Below are positions 63,571 to 64,000 of a DNA stretch of 64,000 bases, in pieces. The notes under the pieces are model-generated. The model saw only the letters and a list, made by a program, of their open reading frames with translations. It was not told the DNA's origin and made no database searches. A program made the translations under genes and the position numbers. The stretch's first letter is position 1; each line of letters opens with the position of its first letter. The DNA lies in NCBI RefSeq assembly GCF_017426725.1, contig NZ_JAERMS010000005.1, forward strand, positions 1-64,000. Reading direction: 5' to 3'. Source of the stretch: Prevotella illustrans (GTDB taxonomy: Bacteria; Bacteroidota; Bacteroidia; Bacteroidales; Bacteroidaceae).

Positions 63571-64000
63571 ATGTCACAAAAGGAGAATAAAGTATTATTG
63601 ATTTATACCGGTGGTACAATCGGAATGGGACGTAATCCATTTACGGGCGCTTTAGAGCCTCTGGACTTTAACCATTTAAGAGACAATGTCCCTGAAATGA
63701 AATATATCAAAGCTACCATTGACATATACCAATTCGAACAGCCCATTGATTCCAGTGATATCGACCCTACAACCTGGGCCAGATTAGTCAAGATCATCAA
63801 TGAGAATTATCAAACTTATGCCGGCTTTGTCATTCTCCACGGCACAGACACCATGGCCTACACAGCTTCTGCCCTTTCGTTCATGCTTGAAAATCTGACT
63901 AAACCGGTGATCCTTACTGGTAGCCAACTGCCTATCGGACAGTTGAGAACGGATGGAAAGGAAAATCTCGTTACCAGCATCGAACTGGCCTCACTCACTG
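63571..64000 (+). CDS. ansA: type I L-asparaginase, N-terminal part (runs off the window)
   Basis: The first 143 residues of an asparaginase, cut by the window edge. The nucleophile loop LIYTGGTIGMG (near residue 10; Thr in GGTIG) and the second catalytic Thr region VILHGTDTMAYTAS (near 90, HGTDTM) are both present, as in cytoplasmic AnsA-type enzymes that hydrolyse asparagine to aspartate and ammonia. It starts at 63571, 33 nt after a strong promoter. There is no stop in frame within the window. Confidence 0.93.
   Translation, partial: MSQKENKVLLIYTGGTIGMGRNPFTGALEPLDFNHLRDNVPEMKYIKATIDIYQFEQPIDSSDIDPTTWARLVKIINENYQTYAGFVILHGTDTMAYTASALSFMLENLTKPVILTGSQLPIGQLRTDGKENLVTSIELASLT

Overview
This is a piece of a Bacteroidales chromosome (phylum Bacteroidota; genus not fixed, with a Porphyromonas/Tannerella/Parabacteroides-like core gene set). 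The evidence is many promoters with the Bacteroidota -7 box TAnnTTTG, a short primary sigma factor without region 1.1, type IX secretion/gliding relatives (PorT-like barrel, type B sorting domain, GldB-like lipoprotein), and a CTnDOT-type integrative conjugative element (ICE).

Positions 1 to about 46,600 lie inside the ICE; its far end is outside the window. On the minus strand, about 11,300 down to 32, is the transfer operon: two ParA-like ATPases, two DUF3408-like proteins, membrane proteins, then traE, traF, traG, traI, traJ, traK, traL, traM and a truncated traN. A structured 800-bp intergenic region (11,300-12,095), a good oriT candidate, separates it from mobA-mobB-mobC on the plus strand. 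Cargo follows: a zinc-finger membrane protein, a DUF1016 nuclease, a frameshifted rteC-like regulator, a porin-like/MMPL/LolA-like envelope operon, an AraC regulator, a TonB receptor with a DUF4374 lipoprotein, and two ABC half-transporters. Then come DUF3945-topB-DUF1896-giant methylase/helicase, a GHKL ATPase-nuclease with a Cro/XRE repressor (possible defence unit), four small excisionase-like HTH proteins, a RhuM-like protein and an IntDOT-like integrase. A GTAnnTTTGC site at 46,594 is a likely end junction.

From about 46,900 to the end is host core: a POT peptide transporter, a PorT-like barrel, a LysM/binding-protein fusion, a type B sorting-domain protein, uvrA, a DegP/HtrA protease, rpoD, a small cluster of an HprK-like kinase, an S26-like peptidase and a PqqD-like protein, a DPP-IV peptidase, a radical SAM YhcC-like protein, a GldB-like lipoprotein and the start of an asparaginase gene.

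Two regulatory circuits can be read from the DNA. (1) Four ICE promoters share GCCACAAGTACGCAGT placed 36-37 bp from a TAnnTTTG box: the start of the tra operon, inside the traD-like gene ahead of traE, before the topB operon, and before the excisionase-like genes. They look like a coordinated excision/transfer regulon. (2) Three promoters in the metal/siderophore-like cargo (envelope operon, TonB receptor operon, ABC operon) each carry two direct copies of an ATAnCCCT-type site 21-22 bp apart and 20-21 bp upstream of the -7 box, the layout expected for the AraC-family regulator encoded between them.
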